NCBI GenBank assembly: GCA_002295925.1
Contig: DBGO01000007.1
Location: 62,001-126,000 of the forward strand
DNA length: 64,000 bases
From: Flavobacteriales bacterium UBA852
Lineage (GTDB): Bacteria; Bacteroidota; Bacteroidia; Flavobacteriales_E; Vicingaceae
Direction of reading: 5' to 3'
Both the position numbers and the translations under genes were made by a program. A model generated the notes under the pieces. It was not told the DNA's origin. It made no database searches and saw only the letters and a list, made by a program, of their open reading frames with translations. Positions 1 through 7,325 of this stretch are shown in pieces (the stretch's first letter is position 1; each line of letters begins with the position of its first letter).

Positions 1-349
1 CTTTTCCAATAACATAAAAATATGAACGGCTCAAGGCATCAAAACGTGCATGTGCATCGGGTTTAACCGGTAAAATATTTTTTACGGCTATTGAAGGCGG
101 TAACATACTGTTGAGCTTATGTTTCCAATCAAGATTTTCGTTCAGTGGATTATCGGTATCAAAATGGGCAAACATTTGAAGTGCATGCACGCCCGCATCT
201 GTTCGGCCTGCACCTGTTACAGGTGTTGGCTTTCGAAACAAAGTTGACAAAACATCTTCTATTGCTTGCTGAACAGAAGGTGCGTTGGGTTGCACTTGCC
301 ATCCGCAAAAGTCTTTGCCGTTATATGCTATTTCTAAAAAATACCGCAC
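1..349 (-). CDS. truA: tRNA pseudouridine synthase A, N-terminal part (partial)
   Basis: TruA converts uridines 38-40 of the tRNA anticodon arm to pseudouridine. The minus strand reads RYFLEIAYNGKDFCGWQVQ near the start, then the family's catalytic motif GAGRTDAGVHA with the nucleophilic Asp, then RFDALSRSYFYVI, and runs off the window edge with about 116 codons present. The start is GTG at 349, directly after two in-frame stop codons; no ATG is available there. The gene is divergent from the HD hydrolase at 421. The plus-strand reading frame over 145-402 is only a shadow of this gene. Confidence 0.93.
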   Translation of the reverse strand, partial: MRYFLEIAYNGKDFCGWQVQPNAPSVQQAIEDVLSTLFRKPTPVTGAGRTDAGVHALQMFAHFDTDNPLNENLDWKHKLNSMLPPSIAVKNILPVKPDAHARFDALSRSYFYVIGK

Positions 350-386
350 AATTTATTATTTCTCGTCAAAAAGATTTTTTTCTGCT

Positions 387-394
387 TACTTTTG
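387..394 (+). promoter_or_regulatory. -7 promoter box (TACTTTTG)
   Basis: TACTTTTG matches the Bacteroidetes sigma-A -7 consensus TAnnTTTG and lies 26 bases before the ATG of the HD hydrolase. No TTTG stands at the ideal -33 distance. Confidence 0.5.
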
Positions 395-420
395 TTTATT
401 AGCCGATAAAATTAAGTTAA

Positions 421-1659
421 ATGCATCTACCTGAAAACCGAAACAAAAGAAAAATATTTAACGACCCTGTTTACGGATTTATTTCCATCCCTTTTGACAC
501 TATTTTCGATTTAATAGAACACCCTTATTTCCAAAGACTTAGAAGAATTAAACAAACCGGATTGACCCATTTGGTGTATCCGGGTGCATTGCACACCCGA
601 TTTCATCATGCCATGGGTACCATGCACTTAATGGGCTTGGCTATTGACACATTGCGCAGCAAAGGAGTGGATATAAGTGAAGAAGAAGCCGAAGCAGTAA
701 CAATTGCCATATTATTGCACGATATTGGTCACGGACCATTTTCGCACGCATTGGAACACAGCTTGGTTTCGGGTATTTCGCACGAAGAAATTTCATCTTG
801 CTTTATGCAAAAATTAAATGATGAATTTAACGGAAAACTTTCGCTTGCCATTCAAATATTCAACAATCAATACCCGAAAAAATTCCTTCACCAACTGGTA
901 GCCAGTCAACTGGATATGGACCGGTTGGACTACCTGAAACGTGACAGTTTTTTTACCGGCGTATCAGAAGGTGTTATCAGCACCGACAGAATTATTACTA
1001 TGCTCAATGTAGTAAACGATGAGTTGGCTATTGAAGAAAAAGGTATTTATTCGATAGAAAAATTCATTATTGCCCGCAGATTAATGTATTGGCAAGTGTA
1101 TTTGCACAAAACCGTTCTTTCTGCCGAAAATTTACTGGTTAAAATTCTACAAAGAGCCAAAGAATTAGCCGAACAAAATGAAAGGCTGTTTTGCACACCT
1201 CCATTAGAGTTTTTCTTGTATAATAAAGTAAATAAAGATACTTTTAAAAATGATGATAAAACACTCGATATTTTTGCACAACTGGATGATTTTGATGTAA
1301 TGGCATCGGTAAAAGTGTGGCAATCGCACCCTGACAAAATATTATCGTTACTTTGCCAAAATATGGTTAACCGAAAGTTATATAAAATTAAACTCCGGAA
1401 AAAGCCGTTTCACAAAAATGATTTCGAAGCGGAAAAGAAACAAATTTCTTCTCAATTCAATGTAAATGAAAAAGAACTTCAATATTTTATTTTTACTGAT
1501 AAAATCATAAATAATGCTTACAACCCAAAGCATGATAAAATTAATATTTTGTTTAAAGACGGTTCTATTTTAGACATTGCCGAAGCCGCTGACAATTTAA
1601 ATATTTCAGCTCTTTCAAAACCGGTTACAAAATACTTTTTGTGTTATTTAAAAAGTTAA
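421..1659 (+). CDS. HD-domain phosphohydrolase (dNTPase/SAMHD1-like, COG1078)
   Basis: This 412-residue protein belongs to the HD superfamily close to bacterial dGTPase-like and SAMHD1-like enzymes, which hydrolyse nucleotides at a metal centre. Visible are HTRFHHAMGTMHLMG (residues 58-72), the HD pair in ILLHDIGHGPFSH (about 98-109) and QLDMDRLDYLKRD (about 165-175), which together supply the metal-binding His/Asp set. There is no signal peptide or membrane segment, so it is cytosolic. It precedes lpxD with a 62-base gap. The substrate cannot be read from sequence; nucleotide triphosphates are the family expectation. Confidence 0.88.
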   Translation: MHLPENRNKRKIFNDPVYGFISIPFDTIFDLIEHPYFQRLRRIKQTGLTHLVYPGALHTRFHHAMGTMHLMGLAIDTLRSKGVDISEEEAEAVTIAILLHDIGHGPFSHALEHSLVSGISHEEISSCFMQKLNDEFNGKLSLAIQIFNNQYPKKFLHQLVASQLDMDRLDYLKRDSFFTGVSEGVISTDRIITMLNVVNDELAIEEKGIYSIEKFIIARRLMYWQVYLHKTVLSAENLLVKILQRAKELAEQNERLFCTPPLEFFLYNKVNKDTFKNDDKTLDIFAQLDDFDVMASVKVWQSHPDKILSLLCQNMVNRKLYKIKLRKKPFHKNDFEAEKKQISSQFNVNEKELQYFIFTDKIINNAYNPKHDKINILFKDGSILDIAEAADNLNISALSKPVTKYFLCYLKS

Positions 1660-1706
1660 CTGTTAAAAACTACTTATCATTTCTCTTCACAAATTACAGA
1701 TTTGCT

Positions 1707-1714
1707 TATCTTTG
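1707..1714 (+). promoter_or_regulatory. -7 promoter box (TATCTTTG) of lpxD
   Basis: TATCTTTG is a full match to TAnnTTTG and ends 7 bases before the lpxD ATG at 1722, so the transcript from it would have almost no leader. It also supports starting lpxD at 1722 rather than at an upstream codon. Confidence 0.55.
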
Positions 1715-1721
1715 GGATATT

Positions 1722-2771
1722 ATGAATTTTACCGCAAAACAAATTGCCGACATTATTAACGGCACCATAGAAGGAAACGAAAATGCAACCGTTTCAAAGG
1801 TTTCTAAAATTGAAGAAGGAAAACCCGGAACGATTACTTTTTTGGGCAATCCTGCTTACGAACCTTACATTTATACTACCGAAGCATCAATTATTATTGT
1901 TGCCCACAATTTTAAACCCGAAAAGGAAATTAATGCTGAGAGTACACTCATTCGTGTTGAAAATCCTCATTTAGCTTTGGCTCAATTGTTACAAGCTTAT
2001 CAAGCAATAAAAGAACAAAAAAAGCGAGGCATTCACCCTACGGCAGTTATTGCTCAATCGGCTACCATTGGTGAAGATGTGTATATCGGACCGTTTGTTG
2101 TGGTTTCGGACAATGCAACCATACAAAACGGAGCAAAACTTGAAGCACATGCTTTTATCGGAGAAAATGTGTCCATTGGCGAAAATACCGTTATCAACAC
2201 AGGAGTAAAAGTTTACGATGATTGTGTAATAGGGAAAGAATGCGTTATTCATGCCGGAGTAATCATCGGTTCGGATGGTTTTGGTTTTGCACCAAACTCT
2301 GAAAATAATTACCAAAAAGTTCCTCAAATAGGAAATGTAATTATAGAAGACCATGTAGAAATTGGAGCCAATACTACAATAGATCGTGCAACTTTAGGTT
2401 CTACGATTATTAAAAAAGGTGTAAAGCTCGACAATCTTATTCAAATTGCACATAATGTAGTAATTGGTGAAAACACTGTTATTGCAGCGCAAACAGGCAT
2501 TGCCGGATCTGCCAAAATTGGCAAAAATTGCATGATTGGCGGACAAGTAGGTATTGTAGGACATATTGAAATTGCCGATGAAGTAAAAATTGCCGCACAA
2601 TCCGGCATTGGTTCTTCCATTAAAAAGAAAGGTGAAATTGTTCAAGGTTCGCCGGCATTTAACATTGGCGACTATAAACGTGCTTATGTCGGCTTCCGTA
2701 AGCTTCCTCAAATTTTAGATCAGTTAAATCAAATTCAAAAAGACTTAAAAGATACGATTACAAATGAGTAA
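1722..2771 (+). CDS. lpxD: UDP-3-O-(3-hydroxyacyl)glucosamine N-acyltransferase LpxD
   Basis: LpxD adds the N-linked hydroxyacyl chain in the third step of lipid A synthesis in the cytoplasm. The 349-residue protein has the N-terminal uridine-binding domain (MNFTAKQIADIINGT onward) and then a long left-handed beta-helix of hexapeptide repeats from about residue 105 to 310. The catalytic His is in QIAHNVVIG, about residue 244. The frame stays open to an upstream ATG at 1641, inside the preceding gene, but homologous sequence begins at 1722 and a -7 box lies just upstream. It overlaps lpxC/fabZ by 8 bases, so the two are translationally linked. Confidence 0.96.
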   Translation: MNFTAKQIADIINGTIEGNENATVSKVSKIEEGKPGTITFLGNPAYEPYIYTTEASIIIVAHNFKPEKEINAESTLIRVENPHLALAQLLQAYQAIKEQKKRGIHPTAVIAQSATIGEDVYIGPFVVVSDNATIQNGAKLEAHAFIGENVSIGENTVINTGVKVYDDCVIGKECVIHAGVIIGSDGFGFAPNSENNYQKVPQIGNVIIEDHVEIGANTTIDRATLGSTIIKKGVKLDNLIQIAHNVVIGENTVIAAQTGIAGSAKIGKNCMIGGQVGIVGHIEIADEVKIAAQSGIGSSIKKKGEIVQGSPAFNIGDYKRAYVGFRKLPQILDQLNQIQKDLKDTITNE

Positions 2772-4149
2772 ACAAAAAACGCTTAAAGGTGAAGTTTCCA
2801 TTAGTGGAATAGGACTTCATACCGGAGAAAAAGTAAACGTAACAATAAAACCCGCCCCCGAAAATCATTGGTTTCAATTTAAAAGAATTGACCTTGAAAA
2901 CCAACCGGTAATAAAAGCAGATGCCAAACTTGTGGTTGACACATCGCGTGGAACTACACTTGAAAAAAACGGTGCCCGTGTATACACAACCGAACATGTA
3001 TTGGCAGCATTATACGGAATGGACATAGATAATGCATTGATTGAAATTGACGGACCTGAAATTCCCATTTTGGACGGAAGTGCCCAACCTTTTGTTGACT
3101 TGATAAAAAAAGTAGGCATTGAAGAGCAAAATGCGGATAAAGATTATTTTGTATTGGACGAAAATATTACTTACGAAGACCCCGAAAAACAAACCGAAAT
3201 GCTTGCCGTGCCGCAAGATGAGTTTCGTTTAACGGTAATGGTCGATTACAACTCGCCTTTATTGGGTACGCAACATGCACACATGTATCATTTGGGCGAA
3301 TTTGAAAAAGAAATTGCTCCTTGTCGCACATTTGTATTTTTACGCGAATTGGAATTTTTGGCTAAAAACAACTTGATTAAAGGTGGTGATTTGGATAATG
3401 CCATTGTGATGGTTGATAAAATTTTACCACAAGAAAAATTGGATGAAATTGCCGATATGCTGGGCAAACCTCACATGAAAATTGAAAGCAAAGGCATTTT
3501 GAATAATCTTACCCTCCATTTTCAAAATGAACCGGCACGCCATAAATTATTAGATATGGTGGGGGATTTAGCTCTCGTGGGCAAACCAATTAAAGCCCAT
3601 ATCCTTGCCGCCCGTCCGGGACATAAAGGGAATGTTGATTTTGCCAAACTCATTCAAGAAGAAATAAAAAAACAAGCTAAAAGAGGACCAAAATTCGATT
3701 TGTCAAAAACTGTGTTTGACATTAACCAAATAAGTGGGATGCTTCCACATCGCTACCCGTTCCTTTTGGTAGATAAAATTATTGATTTAAAAGATGATGG
3801 AATTACAGGTGTAAAAAACGTTACACTTAACGAACACTTTTTCCAAGGGCACTTTCCGGGGAACCCTGTAATGCCCGGTGTATTACAAATAGAAGCCATG
3901 GCACAATGCGGAGGAATTTATGCGCTTAGTACCGTGGAAGAACCCGAAAAATACAGTACCTATTTTATGAAAATAGACAATGTGCGGTTTAAACGAAAAG
4001 TGATACCCGGCGACACCATAGTTTTTGATTTACAACTTCTCTCCCCTATTCGCAGAGGAATTGTACACATGGCCGGAAAAGCTTATGTTAATGGCGAAAT
4101 TGTATCGGAAGCAGAAATGATGGCACAAGTAATTAAAGATAAAGAATAA
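2764..4149 (+). CDS. lpxC/fabZ: Bifunctional UDP-3-O-acyl-GlcNAc deacetylase / 3-hydroxyacyl-ACP dehydratase
   Basis: This 461-residue fusion joins LpxC, the zinc deacetylase committing flux to lipid A, to FabZ, which dehydrates 3-hydroxyacyl-ACP in fatty acid synthesis. The LpxC half (about 1-305) shows LHTGEKV, the zinc His in TEHVLAALYG (His78), RHKLLDMVGDLALVG and the catalytic GHKGNVDF. The FabZ half (about 315-461) starts near FDINQISGMLPHRYPFLLVD and has the hot-dog active site GHFPGNPVMPGVLQIEAMAQ. This fusion is standard in Bacteroidetes. It couples two pathways that compete for 3-hydroxyacyl-ACP. The gene sits between lpxD and lpxA in one operon. Confidence 0.97.
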   Translation: MSKQKTLKGEVSISGIGLHTGEKVNVTIKPAPENHWFQFKRIDLENQPVIKADAKLVVDTSRGTTLEKNGARVYTTEHVLAALYGMDIDNALIEIDGPEIPILDGSAQPFVDLIKKVGIEEQNADKDYFVLDENITYEDPEKQTEMLAVPQDEFRLTVMVDYNSPLLGTQHAHMYHLGEFEKEIAPCRTFVFLRELEFLAKNNLIKGGDLDNAIVMVDKILPQEKLDEIADMLGKPHMKIESKGILNNLTLHFQNEPARHKLLDMVGDLALVGKPIKAHILAARPGHKGNVDFAKLIQEEIKKQAKRGPKFDLSKTVFDINQISGMLPHRYPFLLVDKIIDLKDDGITGVKNVTLNEHFFQGHFPGNPVMPGVLQIEAMAQCGGIYALSTVEEPEKYSTYFMKIDNVRFKRKVIPGDTIVFDLQLLSPIRRGIVHMAGKAYVNGEIVSEAEMMAQVIKDKE

Positions 4150-4153
4150 AAAT

Positions 4154-4933
4154 ATGATTTCACCGCTGGCAAATATTCATCCCAAAGCCAAAATTGGCAA
4201 AAACGTAACTATTGAACCCTTTACAACCATTACAGAAGATGTGGTAATTGGCGACAATACTTGGATTGGACCAAATGTAACCATTATGGATGGCGCCCGT
4301 ATTGGCGAAAATTGTAAAATATTCCCCGGTGCGGTTATCTCTCCTGTTTCACAAGACCTGAAATACAACGGCGAATATACTACTACCGAAATTGGAGCCA
4401 ACACCACCATAAGAGAATATGTAACCATTCATAAAGGAACAGCCGACAGAGGCAAAACCGTTGTGGGCGAAAATTGCCTGATAATGGCTTATGTTCATAT
4501 TGCTCACGATTGCCTTATCGGGAATAATGTAATTATTGCCAATGCCACCCAAATTGCAGGCCATGTAACTGTTGAAGATTGGGCTATTATTGAAGGGATG
4601 TGTGGTATTCAGCAATTTGTTCGCATTGGACAACACGCATTTGTTACCGGCGATTCTTCGGTGCGAAAAAATGTTCCTCCTTATGTAAAAGCGGCGCGCG
4701 AACCTTTGGCTTATGCCGGAGTAAACTCCGTGGGATTACGTCGCAGAGGATTTTCATTGGAACAAATTCTGCAAATTGAGGATATTTACCGCAACCTTTA
4801 TGTCAAAGGATTGAACGTATCAAATGCTATTCGTATAATTGAACAAGAATCACCACAAACAGCAGAAAAAGATATTATTCTCAAATTTATCGAAGAAAGT
4901 AAAAAAGGTATTATCAGAGGACCATTAACTTAA
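4154..4933 (+). CDS. lpxA: Acyl-ACP--UDP-N-acetylglucosamine O-acyltransferase LpxA
   Basis: LpxA catalyses the first acylation of UDP-GlcNAc in lipid A synthesis. The 259-residue length is typical. The beta-helix of hexapeptide repeats covers about residues 1-180, with the catalytic-loop sequence MAYVHIAHDCLIGN (catalytic His expected there) and the C-terminal helical domain after AYAGVNSVGLRRRGFS. It begins 4 bases after lpxC/fabZ. The order lpxD-lpxC/fabZ-lpxA places three early lipid A steps in one transcript. Confidence 0.97.
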   Translation: MISPLANIHPKAKIGKNVTIEPFTTITEDVVIGDNTWIGPNVTIMDGARIGENCKIFPGAVISPVSQDLKYNGEYTTTEIGANTTIREYVTIHKGTADRGKTVVGENCLIMAYVHIAHDCLIGNNVIIANATQIAGHVTVEDWAIIEGMCGIQQFVRIGQHAFVTGDSSVRKNVPPYVKAAREPLAYAGVNSVGLRRRGFSLEQILQIEDIYRNLYVKGLNVSNAIRIIEQESPQTAEKDIILKFIEESKKGIIRGPLT

Positions 4934-4969
4934 ATGTATAATCATTAAAAAAGAAAAAGTTTATTTATT

Positions 4970-5533
4970 ATGGCAACAACATCAGACATCAGAAACGGAT
5001 TGTGTATAAAATTAAACAATGATTTATACACCATTGTAGAATTTCAACATGTAAAACCCGGACGCGGTTCGGCATTTGTTCGTACCAAAATAAAAAGTTT
5101 AACCACCGGAAAAGTATTGGAGCACACCTTCCCTGCCGGACATAAGTTGGAAGATATTCGTGTTGAACGCCGTAAATATCAATTTTTATACAAAGATGAA
5201 AACGGATACAACTTTATGAACACCGAAACTTTTGAGCAAGTAAACTTACCCGAAACATTGATTAATGCTCCTCAGTTTTTAAAAGAAGGCGATGAAGTAG
5301 AAATTACATTTCATGCCGAAGAGGAAATGCCTTTGACATGCGAATTGCCTAATTCGGTAGTATTGGAAGTTACCTACACCGAGCCCGGTGTAAAAGGCGA
5401 CACAGCAACCAACGCATTAAAACCTGCCACAGTAGAAACCGGTGCAGAAGTTCGTGTGCCGCTGTTTATCAACCAAGGAGATAAAATAAAAGTAAACACA
5501 ACTACCGGCGAATATATGGAACGTGCTAAATAA
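4970..5533 (+). CDS. efp: Translation elongation factor P
   Basis: EF-P relieves ribosome stalling at consecutive prolines. The 187-residue protein has the three expected beta-barrel domains: an N-terminal KOW-like domain (1-65), a central OB domain and a C-terminal OB domain ending EYMERAK. The loop that reaches the peptidyl-transferase centre reads VKPGRGSAF and carries Arg32 (codon CGC), not the lysine used by the EpmA/EpmB and Bacillus-type modifications. Arg at this position is the hallmark of the EarP-rhamnosylated EF-P class. No earP gene is seen in the window. The gene lies 36 bases after lpxA and is followed by a strong terminator. Confidence 0.97.
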   Translation: MATTSDIRNGLCIKLNNDLYTIVEFQHVKPGRGSAFVRTKIKSLTTGKVLEHTFPAGHKLEDIRVERRKYQFLYKDENGYNFMNTETFEQVNLPETLINAPQFLKEGDEVEITFHAEEEMPLTCELPNSVVLEVTYTEPGVKGDTATNALKPATVETGAEVRVPLFINQGDKIKVNTTTGEYMERAK

Positions 5534-5561
5534 AGAGCTTATCATTTTATAAATAAGTCTG

Positions 5562-5588
5562 AAAATCCCCAAAATTTGGGGATTTTTT
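5562..5588 (+). terminator. Rho-independent terminator after efp
   Basis: A hairpin with arms AAAATCCCC and GGGGATTTT around a 7-base AT loop is followed by a T-run. It closes the lpxD-efp transcript. Confidence 0.9.
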
Positions 5589-5702
5589 ATTCCAAATACT
5601 TCAATATTTTCTCACTCATTGGTTTTACTTGAGGTGTAAATACGGTCTGATAACATTCAAAAACTTTTTATCTCTTTTTAGATATTAAAAATTTTGAATT
5701 AC

Positions 5703-5710
5703 TACATTTG
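5703..5710 (+). promoter_or_regulatory. -7 promoter box (TACATTTG) of glyS
   Basis: TACATTTG matches TAnnTTTG and is followed after CTCC by the glyS ATG at 5715. Transcription would start at or next to the start codon, giving a leaderless or nearly leaderless mRNA. Confidence 0.55.
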
Positions 5711-5714
5711 CTCC

Positions 5715-7250
5715 ATGAAAAAAAATGAAGATAATTTAAAAGCAATAATAGGACACGCCAAGGAGTATGGCTTTGTGTTCCCTTCAAGCGAAATATATGA
5801 TGGTTTAAGTGCCGTTTACGATTACGGTCAGTACGGAAGTGAGTTGAAACGCAACATTAAAGAATATTGGTGGAAATCGATGGTGCAAATGCATGAAAAT
5901 ATTGTTGGTATTGATGCTGCAATATTTATGCACCCAACTACATGGAAAGCTTCCGGTCATGTTGATGCATTTAACGACCCGTTGATTGATAATAAGGATT
6001 CGAAAAAACGCTATCGTGCCGATGTATTGATAGAAGATTACATTGCCAAGATAGAAGCCAAAATAGAAAAAGAAATTGCAAAAGCCCAAAAACGTTTTGG
6101 TGAAGCATTTGATTTGGAGCAATTTAAATCTACCAATCCGAATGTATTGCGGAATCAAAAGAAAATTGATGAAATCAATGCCAGTTTTAAAGAAGCAATG
6201 AACAATGAGGATATGCCTGCCATTAAACAATTGATAGAAGATTTAGGCATTGCATGTCCTGTGAGCGGCTCTAAAAATTGGACAGATGTTCGTCAGTTTA
6301 ATTTAATGTTCAGTACCGAAATTGGTTCGGTAGCCGATGAAGCCAATAAGATATATTTACGTCCCGAAACAGCGCAAGGTATTTTTGTAAATTTCTTGAA
6401 TGTTTATAAAACTGGGCGAATGCGTATCCCGTTTGGCATTGCACAAATTGGCAAGGCATTCAGAAATGAAATTGTTGCCCGTCAGTTTATATTCCGTATG
6501 CGCGAGTTTGAGCAAATGGAAATGCAGTTTTTTGTTCGTCCCGGCGAAGAAATGAAGTGGTACGAGTATTGGAAAGAAACGCGTATAAAATGGCATAAAA
6601 AATTAGGAATTCCGGATGAATTTTACCGTTTTCACGACCATGTTAAATTGGCTCATTATGCCAATGCTGCTGCCGATATTGAGTTTAAATTTCCTATGGG
6701 ATTTAAAGAGTTGGAGGGAATTCATTCCCGAACAGATTTCGATTTAAAACAACATGAAAAATATTCGGGAAAAAAATTACAGTATTTCGACCCTGAATTG
6801 AATAAAAGTTACGTTCCGTATGTGGTGGAAACATCTATCGGGTTGGACCGAATGTTTTTGGCCATATTATCATATGCCTATCAAGAAGAAAAATTAGAGG
6901 ATGGTTCGCAACGAATTGTCTTAAAAATTCCTGCTCCATTGGCGCCGGTAAAAGTAGCTGTTTTACCCTTGGTAAAAAAAGACGGCTTGCCCGAAAAAGC
7001 TCGCGAAATAATTGATTCGCTTAAAGCAGATTATTATTGTCAGTATGATGAGAAAGACTCTATCGGAAAAAGATACCGCCGTCAGGATGCTATAGGCACG
7101 CCTGTTTGCATTACGGTTGACCATCAATCATTGGAAGACAACACCGTTACAATAAGAGACCGCGATACTATGCAACAAGAACGAATTGCGTTGGATGAGA
7201 TTGAAAAACTCCTCAAACAAAAAGTCGATTTAAAGAATTTACTGGTATAA
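5715..7250 (+). CDS. glyS: Glycine--tRNA ligase (single-chain, homodimeric type)
   Basis: This 511-residue class II aminoacyl-tRNA synthetase charges tRNA-Gly. It belongs to the eukaryote/Thermus-like single-chain type, not the two-subunit GlyQ/GlyS type. Visible are KASGHVDAFNDPL near the N terminus, motif 2 region IGKAFRNEIVARQFIFRMRE, TAQGIFVNF, and motif 3 GLDRMFLAILSYAY, followed by the anticodon-binding domain (about 400-505). A TTG at 5694 would add seven residues, but that stretch contains the -7 promoter box, so ATG 5715 is preferred. The gene stands alone between two terminators. Confidence 0.96.
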   Translation: MKKNEDNLKAIIGHAKEYGFVFPSSEIYDGLSAVYDYGQYGSELKRNIKEYWWKSMVQMHENIVGIDAAIFMHPTTWKASGHVDAFNDPLIDNKDSKKRYRADVLIEDYIAKIEAKIEKEIAKAQKRFGEAFDLEQFKSTNPNVLRNQKKIDEINASFKEAMNNEDMPAIKQLIEDLGIACPVSGSKNWTDVRQFNLMFSTEIGSVADEANKIYLRPETAQGIFVNFLNVYKTGRMRIPFGIAQIGKAFRNEIVARQFIFRMREFEQMEMQFFVRPGEEMKWYEYWKETRIKWHKKLGIPDEFYRFHDHVKLAHYANAAADIEFKFPMGFKELEGIHSRTDFDLKQHEKYSGKKLQYFDPELNKSYVPYVVETSIGLDRMFLAILSYAYQEEKLEDGSQRIVLKIPAPLAPVKVAVLPLVKKDGLPEKAREIIDSLKADYYCQYDEKDSIGKRYRRQDAIGTPVCITVDHQSLEDNTVTIRDRDTMQQERIALDEIEKLLKQKVDLKNLLV

Positions 7251-7252
7251 CC

Positions 7253-7285
7253 AAAAAGCGACTCTTAACGGAGTCGCTTTTTTTA
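7253..7285 (+). terminator. Rho-independent terminator after glyS
   Basis: The arms AAAAGCGACTC and GAGTCGCTTTT enclose a 6-base loop and are followed by T residues, directly after the glyS stop codon. Confidence 0.92.
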
Positions 7286-7325
7286 ATTTATAAATTACTT
7301 ATCTTTACTCAAAACATTTTATATT

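Noticed and set aside
145..402. Plus-strand 85-residue open frame at the window start
   Set aside because: It is antisense to truA, whose conserved motifs are read on the minus strand over the same bases.
1989..2711. Two antisense open frames (121 and 105 residues) opposite lpxD
   Set aside because: They mirror the hexapeptide-repeat codons of lpxD, show no family motifs and have no promoter; the same effect occurs opposite lpxA.
5694..5714. TTG start of glyS at 5694
   Set aside because: The extra seven codons contain the -7 promoter box; ATG 5715 fits better.
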